52,388 nt of DNA. Origin: Ichthyophonus hoferi. Lineage: Eukaryota; Opisthokonta; Ichthyosporea; Ichthyophonida; Ichthyophonidae. The notes beneath the pieces are model-generated. The model had not been told where the DNA came from. It worked only from the letters and a program-made list of their open reading frames with translations, and did not search any database. Each line of letters begins with the position of its first letter. Positions within the stretch are counted from its first letter, which is position 1. This document shows, in pieces, positions 37,301 to 48,233 of this stretch. Location of the stretch: assembly GCA_002751075.1 (NCBI GenBank), contig NAOQ01000083.1, positions 1-52,388 of the forward strand, read 5' to 3'. The translations under genes and the position numbers were made by a program.

Positions 37301-38589
37301 GGCTACCTAACAGCATACCCGATAGGCCCTGGATACACCGTCTTGCAGATATTACAGCCTTTCTTATGCACCAGGTACCATCTTGCGCGCGCGCACACAC
37401 ACTCTCTCTTTTTTTTTTGTTTTTCTCTTTTTCGATTCCCATCCTCACATTCGTTTCCGTTTCCTCTTTATTTACAGTTATATAGACCTGTTCATTGGTT
37501 ATGTACCCAACCACATCTATCTTAGTATTCCATAACCTAATATAAAACAGAGTAACTTAAGCCTAATATTTGAGCTTTGACACGTGATTGGCTCTCTCCC
37601 CAGACGGGAAATACAGCGGTAGGTGCCATATTTGGATTCTTAGCCGCCTTTGCATCAGCCATGATATCCGCCCACTTAATTCCAAGATTGATGCCTCCCC
37701 CTTTGGCCTGGACTCTCTTTTTTTTTCAACAAAATTTAATAGTCTATATATTTGTAAGTATCTTGTCTATATATGGTCAAATATCTGCTTCTGTATAGAA
37801 GGCAGGATACTTTTTATGATATATCATACATAGTTGGTTGGTATGAGATAATGAGCATACGACCACAATAAATAGGGCAAAAAAAAGAGAGAACACATAC
37901 TATATTAATATTATACACATTATCATACTGTCATACTATTGTGCTATCATATTATCATACATGGTTTCACACTATGATGCATTTACTGTTACTGACCACT
38001 CATCATGGCCTTTACAGCTCCGGATATTCTGTATTCTATGCAGTAGCACATTAGTGTACCAGAACGTGAGCTGTATGATCCCTTCTCTTGTACTTATGGG
38101 CTTTTGCTATTTTATGGGTACCAGGAAAATCTACAGTGACCCAGCTATCAAGGTATAGACTTATGTGTGGTGTTCTAGTATAGCATTTTATAGTTATAGA
38201 TATGGATATGTGTATATACTACATGGTATAGGTAGGTGTATAATATGGTAATATAGCGATAAGAATGTGGGTTTGAAAAGGCTTATATGTTTTAACTGAT
38301 AGCAAACCCCCAGTTTGGTATGTATATATAGGTATTTATCTAATTTTAGGTTCGTTCTACTAGCCCAACCCTTAGTATATATGAGCAATTCTACAACCAC
38401 AATATGCATATGCATCAACAATTTACTGCAATATATAAATTTTACAACACTGACTAACCCACTCATTCTCTCCTTTATCAGGTGACAACCTTTATTGTTT
38501 TAGGACTAATAACTATATTGTTTCAAATTCGAATTTTTCGCAATGCTGCCAGTATCCTAGCTAGACCTGTGCATCATTCACCCAGGTGA
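34358..38589 (+). CDS. GT8 glycosyltransferase of the plant PGSIP6-8/IPUT1 type, 478 aa
   Basis: Ten exons join in phase to 1437 nt: 34358-34525, 35013-35216, 35816-35980, 36233-36359, 36524-36690, 36916-37042, 37289-37374, 37604-37753, 38018-38152 and 38482-38589. The start gives a signal peptide (MGFSVALLAVVLCALLPLVT); an upstream in-frame ATG at 34274 would spoil it. The GT8 domain has GIRVLIKSIKNTGTNADIVV, the metal-binding DAD at 140-142 in ERVMYFDADNIIL, FHTGMLVVKPN, GADQGFL and PLKPWYW at about 275-281. Several hydrophobic segments occupy residues 310-460. This order matches plant IPUT1/PGSIP6-8, which add glucuronic acid to inositol phosphorylceramide in the Golgi lumen. The sugar and acceptor here are inferred, not shown. 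Glycogenin lacks the signal peptide and membrane tail. The TGA overlaps a possible donor (AG/GTGAGG), so a further exon is conceivable. Confidence 0.9.
35217..35400 (+). repeat. Intronic minisatellite in GT8 intron 2
   Basis: About four imperfect repeats of a unit built from ACTATACAAGGTATATAGGG followed by one or two GTATATAGG blocks. They start right after the exon 2 donor. Confidence 0.8.
37384..37422 (+). repeat. GC/AC alternating tract followed by polypyrimidine
   Basis: GCGCGCGCGCACACACAC then CTCTCTC and a T run, 10 nt downstream of the exon 7 donor (37374). Alternating purine-pyrimidine tracts can form Z-DNA, and the pyrimidine run can act as a splicing signal. Both are inferred. Confidence 0.7.
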
Positions 38590-40926
38590 GGGCAACTAAG
38601 CCAAGAATTGGGGAAAACAAAAAACCCGTCTAGTCTCAGTACATTGATTAGCCTATAGAATACATGCGCTTGACTGCCTGTGTATAGTTCTTGGATATGA
38701 AGGATGGGATGAGCAAATATAGCCATGGTCATTGGCTAGATTTGTACATCTAGGTTAAGAAGGCCACTAATGGATTGGAAGCAATCCTATATGTATTTTT
38801 GACTGTTGAAATTTAATTATAAAATTTTAGTATTATCATGAGTACATATCTACCTGCATGTATATATGAAGATGTCATAAGCAAAATAAACAAATAAATT
38901 TATATAAATAATGTGATAGTAAATGCAAAATGATCTTGGCTTGAGTATACTTGTGATTTGTATTGGTGCAGTTTTTTGGGACATTTTGTTTTACAAAGTT
39001 AGTAGATTTTTCTATCTATATAGTATTGATTAGGTTTACTAACATAGTTATATGTTGTTTGTGCATATTTCCTAGTGGATTGTATGAAAATTCTCCTAAG
39101 GGTCTTGTTGCAGGTCTGTCAACTCAAAAAGAACACGTCGTATAGCAGACAAGTGGGTAATAGGTGAACCATAAAATAAATGGTTCAAGATTAGTTGAAA
39201 TAACTCATTAATACAGATTACTGGCATGTGCACAATTAGATCAATAATAAGGGCATTAACCAAATGGCTATCTAAATACGGGCACATATGTTACCCTAAT
39301 TGGAAGATTATAATTAAGCAACTCGAGTGGGCCTCACTGGCCTCATGTGAAATGCATTAGCCAATAAGGATCTAGATAATTGTTTCTATTTGGACCAGAA
39401 TATGAAGCACAGCTATATTGACATACGCAATAAACGCAAGGAAAAAGGATGAAAGGAAGGAAAACAGCTAATAATATTAAACATAATAATGTAGAAACCA
39501 TTATAAACCAAGCTTTGCATTTCTTATCACTTGTTGCCAATATCTTATATATATATATATATTATCATTGATGGTTAGAAGATACTTGGCCTGTATTCTA
39601 TAATATAAACAGCATATTTTATTGTAATGTCTAGTTCTTTGTTGGCACTTGATAATAATCATGTGCCTGATTGAAACAGCAACCAACACCCTTGCTTCAA
39701 AAATATTTCAACCTTAACCAATTGATTATGTCCCAGAAATCTACAGACAATCAGACGCCAATACTTGAATATTTTTATTTGAATTGAGCCTTCATTCCAG
39801 ATCAAGTCAGAATTACTAACAAAGACAAAGCCTTTTTTACCATCGATTCTTCTGAGTTCAAGAGAACATGTACACATCTAAGCCTAGACAATATTACGAT
39901 CATCAGCTTACAAACTACAGAAATCAATCCAGAGACGGGAGAGATTCACACTACCTCGGAGAAGGGTTTGACTTATGAATATATTTCACAGGTCCAATTG
40001 GAGAAGTAAAATTTAAATTACAATAACTTTCAATAGTAATAATTAATATTATATACACCCAGCTTGAGCACCTCTCAGTGATTGTTCACGCTGTGCTATT
40101 ACCACAATTACACCTAAGCTAGTTCAGGTAGGAATTACTCAATTTGTGGAAGGATACTGTAGACAGCCAAGGATTGAACTATCATGCACATCTTCTCTTA
40201 CATCAAACTCAGCTCAGCATTCTACTGAAAGCGGATAAAAACCAGGTACTGCCTCTATTGCTACTTGCCTCCCCAAGCAAGAGACACGTCTAAACAGCAA
40301 CTAATTGGAGCCCCTGAAACCTGTGGACAAGTCATTAAGACTACCGCCGATTCTTATAATTTTTATCAGACCCAGCTTTCTATTGGTTATTAATTAGATA
40401 CATATACTATAATTGTCTGTGAATGTCCAGAGTTTATTCCTGTACTAATTCTACTGAAATTCAAATACATACTTATGCTATTGCCAATAATAATATTTTG
40501 TTTCTAATGAAAACATAAAATAAATTTTATGAAAAATATCATGGAATAATCCTTACAACAAATGCAATGCCTATTAGAAATCAAACTGGTATCCGTTGTA
40601 CTGAGTTCTATTTGATGTATGATGTTCCATCTACTACTAGTTAATCTAAATGGGTATCACTAGATATGGCATAGGCTAAAGCTCCTACGTGTATCTTACT
40701 ACTAGATGTGTCACTGCGTAATCGAAATAAGAGGGTAAAGAGTAAAGAAACTATCCCATAGTATATAGGAGATTGCTCTGGTCACGAATATTAATAGCCA
40801 ATTGTAGTACAAATATTCATCACTGGAATCTGATCGCTGTAATTACCATGTGTGTCGTAAGTAGCATAAATTGATGTAATATTAAATGTTTATAGCTATA
40901 TAAAGAAATACCTAAATTAATTAGTA
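38590..40926. other. Intergenic region with a broken coding-like block
   Basis: After the GT8 gene (AATAAA near 38884) the DNA is AT-rich. At 39728-40009 on the plus strand there is a protein-like stretch (listed separately). 40040-40900 has a more even base composition with short coding-like pieces in several frames, for instance around 40560-40640, suggesting remains of an old mobile element. No intact gene. Confidence 0.4.
39728..40009 (+). pseudogene. Broken coding-like remnant, family unknown
   Basis: The frame starting at an ATG at 39728 reads MSQKSTDNQTPILEYF, later FKRTCTHLSLDNITII and INPETGEIHTTSEKGLTYEY, ending at 40009. Polar/hydrophobic pattern and codon use look like genuine protein. 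The reading is broken. The neighbouring copia fossil and scrambled frames suggest a mobile-element origin, but I recognise no family and no terminal repeats. Confidence 0.35.
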
Positions 40927-40986
40927 TGTCACGATCGAACTTCCTTATTTATCTGTGGTTAGCGATCTTGCAGCAATTAATTATTT

Positions 40987-43640
40987 CTGTTTTAACACTC
41001 CCCCTTGGCCAAGGCGCATTATTTCACTTAGGGCATACAAAATATGAAAAAGGAATATGAAAAGAAGCTTAGCATGGCGACTACTTGCTGTAAACTTGTG
41101 GCTCATTAAGTGAAGTAGTTAGTAATCATTTATAATAGTTCGGTTTATCAGTCAAATGCTGGCTCTGGAGCTTTTGATCCAATTTGGGTGACCTATTAGC
41201 GAACAGTATGTAGTGCTGTTACAAGGAATTTGATCTAGATCATCAAATTTTGCGATTTGCACGTGCTCCCCCAAGCAGAATATGATGGTCGTTGTGCTGG
41301 CTGTAGCTTCGTATGAGCTCCTGGATGTAGCTGACTTCGATGAGTATAATGCAGCCGGTTTCTGTTCTTCTAATACTGTACCCAAATAAGGATGACGGGA
41401 ATCCTGTAGATTTTGTTGGGAAACGTTTGGACCTCTTTCTGATGAATTCGTCGCGGTCTACCGTCTTCTAAGCACATAGAAGTCGTCAACCTAGATCGCT
41501 AATGCCACAAACCCATTTCTAGGGTCGTGACACATTTACAGACAGAGCCTCGGATTCCATGGGGAAAATGTACACCAATCGCAGAAAGTTGTTCAGCGTC
41601 AGATTCCACAGTAGTCCAGATATGTGTAGCCCGCAGAGGCCTCTAGTCAGTCGACACACTAGTTTTGCTTCTCGAGATCTGCATGCATTGGGGGTTGTTC
41701 CATGTAGACCGGCGTCTCCAGATAGTTGTGCAAGTATGCGGACTTGATGTCGAGCTGGGATAGATCTTAACCTTCTGCTCTTGCAATTGCGAGAAGCAAA
41801 AGTATTGTGTGTGCGGGTTGCGTATCTTTATCTGTGTTCTCGCATATATGTGAATGGGGGTCCTTAATTATTGGCTTCTGGTTTCTTTTACACCATGTTT
41901 TTTATCAGCTAACTTTTGGTTTATACTAATGTAGGCTTTATAACTTAAATAAAGCCAATCACAAAACATTCGTAGTGTTTCCTTATATGGCACATTTGCC
42001 AATTCACTACATGCAAACTATGTATCGGCAAATCAATTATAACTACGTGTTCATTTTGGAGTTAACGATCTTGTAACACTGGCCAATTCCATTCCCATAG
42101 CTTTAAACCATTGAAGCCTATCATGAACCCTAAGAGCCTGCTTAAGGTTCTTGTGGTCTATGATACTAAGGATGTACTGATAAGGCATGATAATCTGATG
42201 ACAAGCAGCTGCAATAAATGCCGTTTGCTAGCTAGCTTACTTTGTGAGGGGCCACGGTATGTAGTTTCTGATCTAGTAGTCACTGGCTCGTAGTGACTTC
42301 GTTCCCTCGTTATCTTGATCGGAGTATCCTCGTCCGAGTGGTCCGTTTCTTCTTAATACTGATCATCACCTGGAGATAAGTGTTGAAGCACCCCCATTAG
42401 TGATATGCCGATTTGATGAGGAGGGGAACTGGCAGATTTTGTTGTGTGTTTTCTGGCAGGCGATATCGTTGATGTTGGTCCTAACTGTCTATCCCCATCA
42501 AGAGCTGGATTGTCCTGGGCATGGTCTTACGGGTGACATGTATGTGCCACAGGAGGGAGGTCATCCTCCAAGCCCTGGCATTAGGAATAAGTGGTTCAGG
42601 GCTCTATGTAAGCGGTGTGACGAGGATGCAGGAACCTATTATGCCAAAGTGTACGTGTAACGGCCGCAACTACCGTAGCTCATGTGACGTCATAGAAGAG
42701 TGTTCCATAGATCGTAGTGCCAGAGGTTGTATTTAATAGGTCAGCGTGTAGGACAACAGGTTTATAGTCAATGCTCATGCCATCAAAATCTCCCGATCGC
42801 CCTTACATAATTGCGGCATGTTTGTTGCCGTAGAAAGTAGTGGGGATAGATTTTTGTCATACGCGGCCGGTAGAGAAAATGGTCCCACTGGTGCATTCTC
42901 AATAAACATCACATTTTTCAGCGTTATTTCCGGGCCTAGATGGGAAGGTAAAGCAATTTTATTTTTTAGGAGAGCTTGCATTGAGGTGCCATCTGCCATT
43001 GTCACTGGTATGTTCACGGCTTCGGGTTCAAAAAGCGCCGATAATTTGGAGCAAATGTGCATGAAGGAAGCTAAATCGACAATGAAGTTAGTTATGTTCA
43101 GTGCTTCCTGTGAGTCGGCTCTGAATGTATTGTCAATGTAGGCAATGTTGGCGATGGCCCCAGTCTTTATCGTACTGGCTAGGCTTATCTTCTCTCCAGG
43201 TTCGGTAGGCGCTGCAGCCTTCTCCTTTTTTATATCCGAAAAGGATTTCCGATAGTTGTGACTCCTAGGGTTGAAGTTGCAGTCCACAATGTCGTGCTGG
43301 ACTGGAACTTCTGGATGATAGACATGTTAGCACCCTTTTCTTGTCTTTGCTGTTGCCCCTCTTGGCTTTGCCGTTACTCTTCTTATTGTGCTCACGTTTC
43401 TTCAGGGATAGTGTCGGTGACTGTTCTCCCTCGCATGCCTAGTATGCGCTCCCATTCCTTCACTCCCGTGACAAAAGTATGCCGCTCAGGGTAGCAATCT
43501 TGATCGGATAGATGTTCGTGTGGTAATCTTTGTTGATCCAGAGCAGTTGGTAATTGCCCCTGGCATCATCGGCATAGATGGAGCAGATCTAGATGGCGGG
43601 CGAGGTACTTTTTCATCTTCTCGGGAAGCCAATATAGTAA
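40987..43640 (-). mobile_element. Broken Ty1/copia LTR retrotransposon
   Basis: Parts appear in copia order on the minus strand. About 43290-42775 is a gag-end/protease region with VTMADGTSMQALL and ITLKNVMFIENAPVGPFSLP, typical of copia proteases. About 41770-41440 is reverse transcriptase (DIKSAYLHNYLETPVYM, then a YVDD box). About 41385-41152 is RNase H (AALYSSKS-type and HPN-x-IKSSR). A polypurine tract AAGGGGGAG abuts TGTTAAAACAG at 40997, the expected left end of the 3' LTR. Its far end and the 5' LTR are not resolved. The integrase part is poorly represented. A second LTR-start-like sequence, TGTTACAAGATCGTTAAC, begins at about 42079 and may mark a nested solo LTR. The element is clearly dead, with many breaks and deletions, and looks old. 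Confidence 0.82.
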
Positions 43641-46386
43641 TTATGACGTATAACTGTAAAAATAACTACTCAAACAAACTTTCAAGCTTATAGTTTTTCT
43701 ACCTACTGATCTCAATTGAGGATGCTAGCTTATAATCCTGTCAATAATCCATAAGACAATAGCATACAATGCCAAATACATGTGCTTTCGGTGAGCCTCC
43801 CCAAAGACCCCACGAGGACCACATGTCTATTTAAAACCCGGAATTCGATATTCCTTCAATTATTATTGGATAAATATTACATAATAGCTATCGAAACACA
43901 TTGATTTAATTGGCACACATTTTATTTGGTTAGTAACACTTGATTTGTGCATAATGCTGAATAAATTCATGGCAGATATGTTTGACATCTCGATTAACAT
44001 ACCTCCATACGGACTACAGTTCATGTATATTTCTAGTGTATCACACTTAATGAGTTAATTTCATGCTACAGTTTAGTGTCATAATAGGATTAATGATATG
44101 CTGTATAAAAAACATTGGACAGTATTGCAAGTCATACGTTATTAACAGGTGGGAAAAGTACACGAATAATTTGAAAAAAACTGCATATATTACAACTCAT
44201 GTTAATTTTCCTGTCATGCATTAAGAGAACTTGAATAAGCCAAGAACGTTTTAAACCATTTTATGGTTTTCCTATATACATTCTCATTGTTTAGGCATTC
44301 TTTTCATTTCCTGCCTAAGGATTTTCCCTCAAATAACTAATTCCCAGGAAGCATTTAACCCGAGGTATCGGGAACAACCGTTGCAACCTCAGGCAATGTG
44401 TAATTCCCTACCGACCGACTCTAGATCATAAGAACACAAAAATATTATCCATGCTTTCCCCCAAAGTACCACAAAAATCAAGACAGGGAATGTTCTAGAC
44501 ATATTGAATAGAGCTATGAATGTAGATCCGTGAGATAAGTCATGCCAACGTCCAACCTTGATATTGATGAATATAAACGTCATAGTGACCAATCCATATA
44601 AAGATTTATATAGTTTGCAATAGTTTTCTAATTCCAAGTCCAAGTATAGAACAGCTCTATCTATATATGCCAATTCTACGAAGAACTTCATAATTGCGTC
44701 AGTTCTGAAACCATCATTACTTAGAAGTCCCGAATTTTCTTGTATGAGATTCAAAATCGGAGCCGTTCAAAACGGTTGATATTTCAAATAGCACATGTAA
44801 TACTTCAAAATTTCGAGTAGATTTCATTTATCCGTGTTAATTTCATTATTAACGATTTTTTTTAAACTGATCAGTGAAAATTTTAACGATGCAAATATAG
44901 GTTCAGGCTGAAAATATACGTTAATAGATGGTATAACATGGATGGAATAATTAAGATGAGAGCCATAACCTATCATTGACCGTTGAAAGTAGCGCGACTC
45001 ATATAGCGAAACTGTCCGATTAATTTAATTTCACATGTTTATCTAATCAAATAAGAGGGTCTCGTTATCCCACGCACGCAGGCACAGAGCAATGAATGCA
45101 CAATAAACCCAACCAAACCATTTGCAGACATTTCCTTTACATTAATGAAGTATTTCTTATCACGTAAGGCCCCGAATTTTCTGATAAGGTATACTCACTA
45201 CAATATATTATTTAACCATACAATATATTATTTAACCAATTTAGTAGATCAAATGATCAAATGCCAGTCTAAGTATAGCAATGCCAATGCCCTGTTGCAT
45301 GAGACTTAGTAGCTAATCTTGCAGGAATAGAACGTAACCCCGTCTAGACCAATATAAATACGATTCCGCACAAACCAGGGCTAGGCAATACAAAATACAT
45401 CAATTATTATTGGATAGAAGATGACGACCGTTATTCCTAAAAATGACAAAATGAGCTATGTGGCTCCATAATTTAAATATTTAGTTAGCAGATAGTTTAA
45501 TATTTAAAATTTATTGCTTATTTATTAAATAATATTTATTTTTGTTATGAAAAAATGTAAGAACCTGTTCTTGATTTTGTTCCATAGAGCAGAAATTCCA
45601 TAAAGATGGAGTCGCATTATCGTTCAAACCATGATCTGCTCTTCGATTAGCTTAGAAATTAAAGGAAAGATTTACAATTATATATACAAATAATATAAAC
45701 TTTGCCTTTTATTCTAAATTATGCACAATCAAAAGCCCAAAAATTCAAGCTAATCAAAATAATATTTTTATTTTATATTATTTTAGTAAACACTTAAATA
45801 CTATAAGTTCTCAGCATAAAAGAATTCTATATGCAAGCCGTTTTAGACAACAGTAACATGTGATGCCACGTGGTGTATGAGGTGACTAGTTGCCAAGCAG
45901 AAGTTGAAATTTGTTTTAAAACCATGCGCACTCTCTCTTGCAACCAATAATTATATTAAAATAAAATAATTTGATTGCATGTAATACGCCATCCACTCGG
46001 CCTATTGTTAAATAACGTTTATCCAGATTTTTTCTAAGAGACAACATAATTACATTTATTTATATAATAAAATATTATCTGAAAGTTATTTATTTTAAAT
46101 GGTTATATTTATTGGTGAGTATGTTTAATTTTGAGTTTATTTATTTTTAATATTTAATTGATCATTGAGTTAATGTAGCAATATAGCCCAATTATAATAA
46201 TTTTCAGTTATTACTTTTCTTTACCCCTTTTTAAACCTAATGACCCCACACGACCGATCATTTTCACGATCATTATTGAGTTGTTGTTATGGTGTGATAG
46301 ATATATATTTTTTGTTATTATATGCTTCACAGCTGAAGGAACAGAAACGAAGATTTTTTTTACAAAACAGCTTCCATATATTTAAA
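43641..46386. other. Intergenic region upstream of the syntenin-like gene
   Basis: Mostly AT-rich. A minus-strand open frame at 44754-44389 (FVELAYIDRAVLYLDLELEN, then IFINIKVGRWHDLSHGSTF) looks protein-like with two or three hydrophobic segments, but has no ATG, no partner exon and no recognised family. The last 450 nt hold CCAAT pentamers (45950, 46110) and a CCACGTGG E-box at about 45868, and should contain the promoter of the gene at 46387. Confidence 0.35.
45201..45238. repeat. Perfect 20-bp tandem duplication
   Basis: CAATATATTATTTAACCATA at 45201-45220 is followed by CAATATATTATTTAACCA at 45221-45238. Perfect identity indicates a recent slip. Confidence 0.85.
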
Positions 46387-47619
46387 ATGGGAGTAGAGGT
46401 TTACGAAAAAACTGCTTATTCTGATATTTGTGATACTAATTACGATGAAGATTGGTTGTCAAAGGCTGCAAAGGTGCGAGAAGTAACTATTAAGAAAGAT
46501 CCCAAGACACCCTTTGGGGCACTGTTCGCACCCATTGGCAAATACTTGTACGTTGTACGTGTTGATAAATACGCCCTTTTAAAACTGTCAGCTGCATATA
46601 GGGCTGGCATCAAATTTGGTGATCGTCTTAATACAGTGAATGGTACAAGTGTAGATTCTTCGACTGATATTGAAAAGCTCCACGCCAATCTCAAGAATGC
46701 TCAAGTGGTGTCGTTCGAACTTGACGAGCGCCCTGTTATTGCAAAATATGCGGAGACCGAAGGGCATGAACTGTTTGGTATAGAGTTTGCTGATCAGAAT
46801 GGCTTTGGACACATCTCAGAGGTTAAACCTGGCTCTGTATGTGCAAGGGCTGGTTTTCGCGTTGGAGATATAATTATTAAAGTTAATGAAGAGTGCGTTT
46901 TATACCTCCACGATATTGATATTTATCGTATAGTGAAGCAGCATCGTCAAGCATCAAGAAGGCTTAGTATTATGGCTATAAGAGGCCCACTTGCTGCACA
47001 ACTAAAGATTGGCTGCGAGTATTTTATGGCCCAGCTAGGTATAAAAAATCTCCCAGCTCATATTTTTATCAATCAAACACTACACCTAGACGCGGAGGAG
47101 CAACATCACTTACCCTTACCTGCCCCCAAAGAAAAGCCCCACAAATTCAGTTCATTTATGCACTCTCACTCGTCTAATGCAAGCACTCTCTCTCTCCAAG
47201 TACCTACTGGTCGTGGGGGTGTGGTCAGTGCCCCATGCTCTGCCCCAGCCTCCCCTACCCTCCCTCGCAGGAAGGTATTTCATAACCGTAGTGTTAGTAC
47301 ACCTGCTAGTCCTGTCCTTTCTCGTTCTGTTTTACGTCGTAATAATGGTGGTTCTGATTCAGCTAGACCCTCTATCAACAACATGCTTAACAATGCAAGA
47401 GCTCGCCTTGAAGGTACTGGTAGTGCATCGTATACACCGTGCACTGATATTAGTATCAGTCCTATTATGTCTGGTAGCGAGTCAGAGGATGACAGTATTC
47501 CAGACAAGACTAGCCCGGATGGAAAGACTACAGGAAATGATAGCGGCTCATATGAATCACCTGGACAGTCGGTTCATCCCCGTAATTTGTTTAGCTTTCA
47601 TCGTGCTTTCGCAATGTAA
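46387..47619 (+). CDS. Syntenin-like tandem-PDZ scaffold protein, 410 aa
   Basis: A single coding exon. The start is the ATG at 46387 in a strong context (AAAATGG). The frame stays open upstream to an ATG at 46240, but that stretch looks like an untranslated leader with an intron ending cttcacag. PDZ1 covers about residues 31-114 (REVTIKKD, PFGALF loop, AGIKFGDRLNTVNGTSV) and PDZ2 about 116-197 (ELFGIEF loop, AGFRVGDIIIKVNEE). A hydrophobic/basic segment follows. The REV start, short linker and both loops match animal syntenin (SDCBP), which binds PIP2 and cytoplasmic tails of syndecans and other receptors. Residues about 240-410 form a Ser/Pro-rich tail absent from animal syntenin, with ASPTLPRRK (SH3-type) and RSVSTP (14-3-3 mode-1 type). 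AATAAA at 47700 follows the stop by 81 nt. Other two-PDZ proteins remain possible. Confidence 0.8.
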   Translation: MGVEVYEKTAYSDICDTNYDEDWLSKAAKVREVTIKKDPKTPFGALFAPIGKYLYVVRVDKYALLKLSAAYRAGIKFGDRLNTVNGTSVDSSTDIEKLHANLKNAQVVSFELDERPVIAKYAETEGHELFGIEFADQNGFGHISEVKPGSVCARAGFRVGDIIIKVNEECVLYLHDIDIYRIVKQHRQASRRLSIMAIRGPLAAQLKIGCEYFMAQLGIKNLPAHIFINQTLHLDAEEQHHLPLPAPKEKPHKFSSFMHSHSSNASTLSLQVPTGRGGVVSAPCSAPASPTLPRRKVFHNRSVSTPASPVLSRSVLRRNNGGSDSARPSINNMLNNARARLEGTGSASYTPCTDISISPIMSGSESEDDSIPDKTSPDGKTTGNDSGSYESPGQSVHPRNLFSFHRAFAM

Positions 47620-47699
47620 AATGTTAAAGGTTCAATCCAATGTGCTTGTACTTAATTTATTTAGTAATACTTAATGATTTAGACGTAATGTTATATAAT

Positions 47700-47705
47700 A
47701 ATAAA
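47700..47705 (+). terminator. Polyadenylation signal AATAAA of the syntenin-like gene
   Basis: The hexamer lies 81 nt after the stop codon in AT-rich DNA, a normal position for a eukaryotic poly(A) signal. Confidence 0.5.
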
Positions 47706-48233
47706 TTTTCGCAAAAAATAATATGGCTTAAGGCCAAAAAAAGGACCGAAGCTGGACTTCTCCTACAATACAATTATGATATTTAATTAAAAAACAACCT
47801 GTAAATATAGTCTTTGTATGGCTCTTGTTTTTGGATTGCTGAACAAGGGTGGTATTATGGGTCTGCTATACTCAAGATTCTTTAAATAATTGATCATTAG
47901 TTATAGTAAGTAACCTAAACCATATATTCTATCCCTCCTTTCTTTAACCCGTGTGTGATTGTTGGAAATCATAGGGTTTATGCTATCATAATTACTAGAG
48001 CCCATAAAAAACTTACCCTTTGGGGCGCTAATTACCATTATTGTGGTAGTGCTAACCTGTCTGTGGTTAGCATTGAGATGGATTTTATTAATATTTCTGT
48101 TGTTGATGTACCAAAAAAACTATAGGTGTCTTCAAACAGAAAAGGAAAAGAGTCATATTAAGGTGTGTGCTATATTAGAAGTAAGACTGTAAGAAGGTAT
48201 AAAGTAGGTTAGATTGCAGGTGAATGGACCAAG
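47706..48233. other. Convergent intergenic spacer
   Basis: About 0.5 kb between the convergent syntenin-like and SDR genes; it should hold both 3' ends. No further feature was seen. Confidence 0.4.

Noticed and set aside
38963-39145. Possible extra exon after the GT8 gene
   Set aside because: Hydrophobic AT-rich chance frame with no acceptor; the TGA at 38587 gives a sensible end.
42400-43141. Plus-strand frames over the copia element
   Set aside because: Antisense of the gag/protease region; the copia motifs read on the minus strand.
47177-47674. 165-codon plus-strand frame
   Set aside because: Frame-shifted shadow of the syntenin-like tail.
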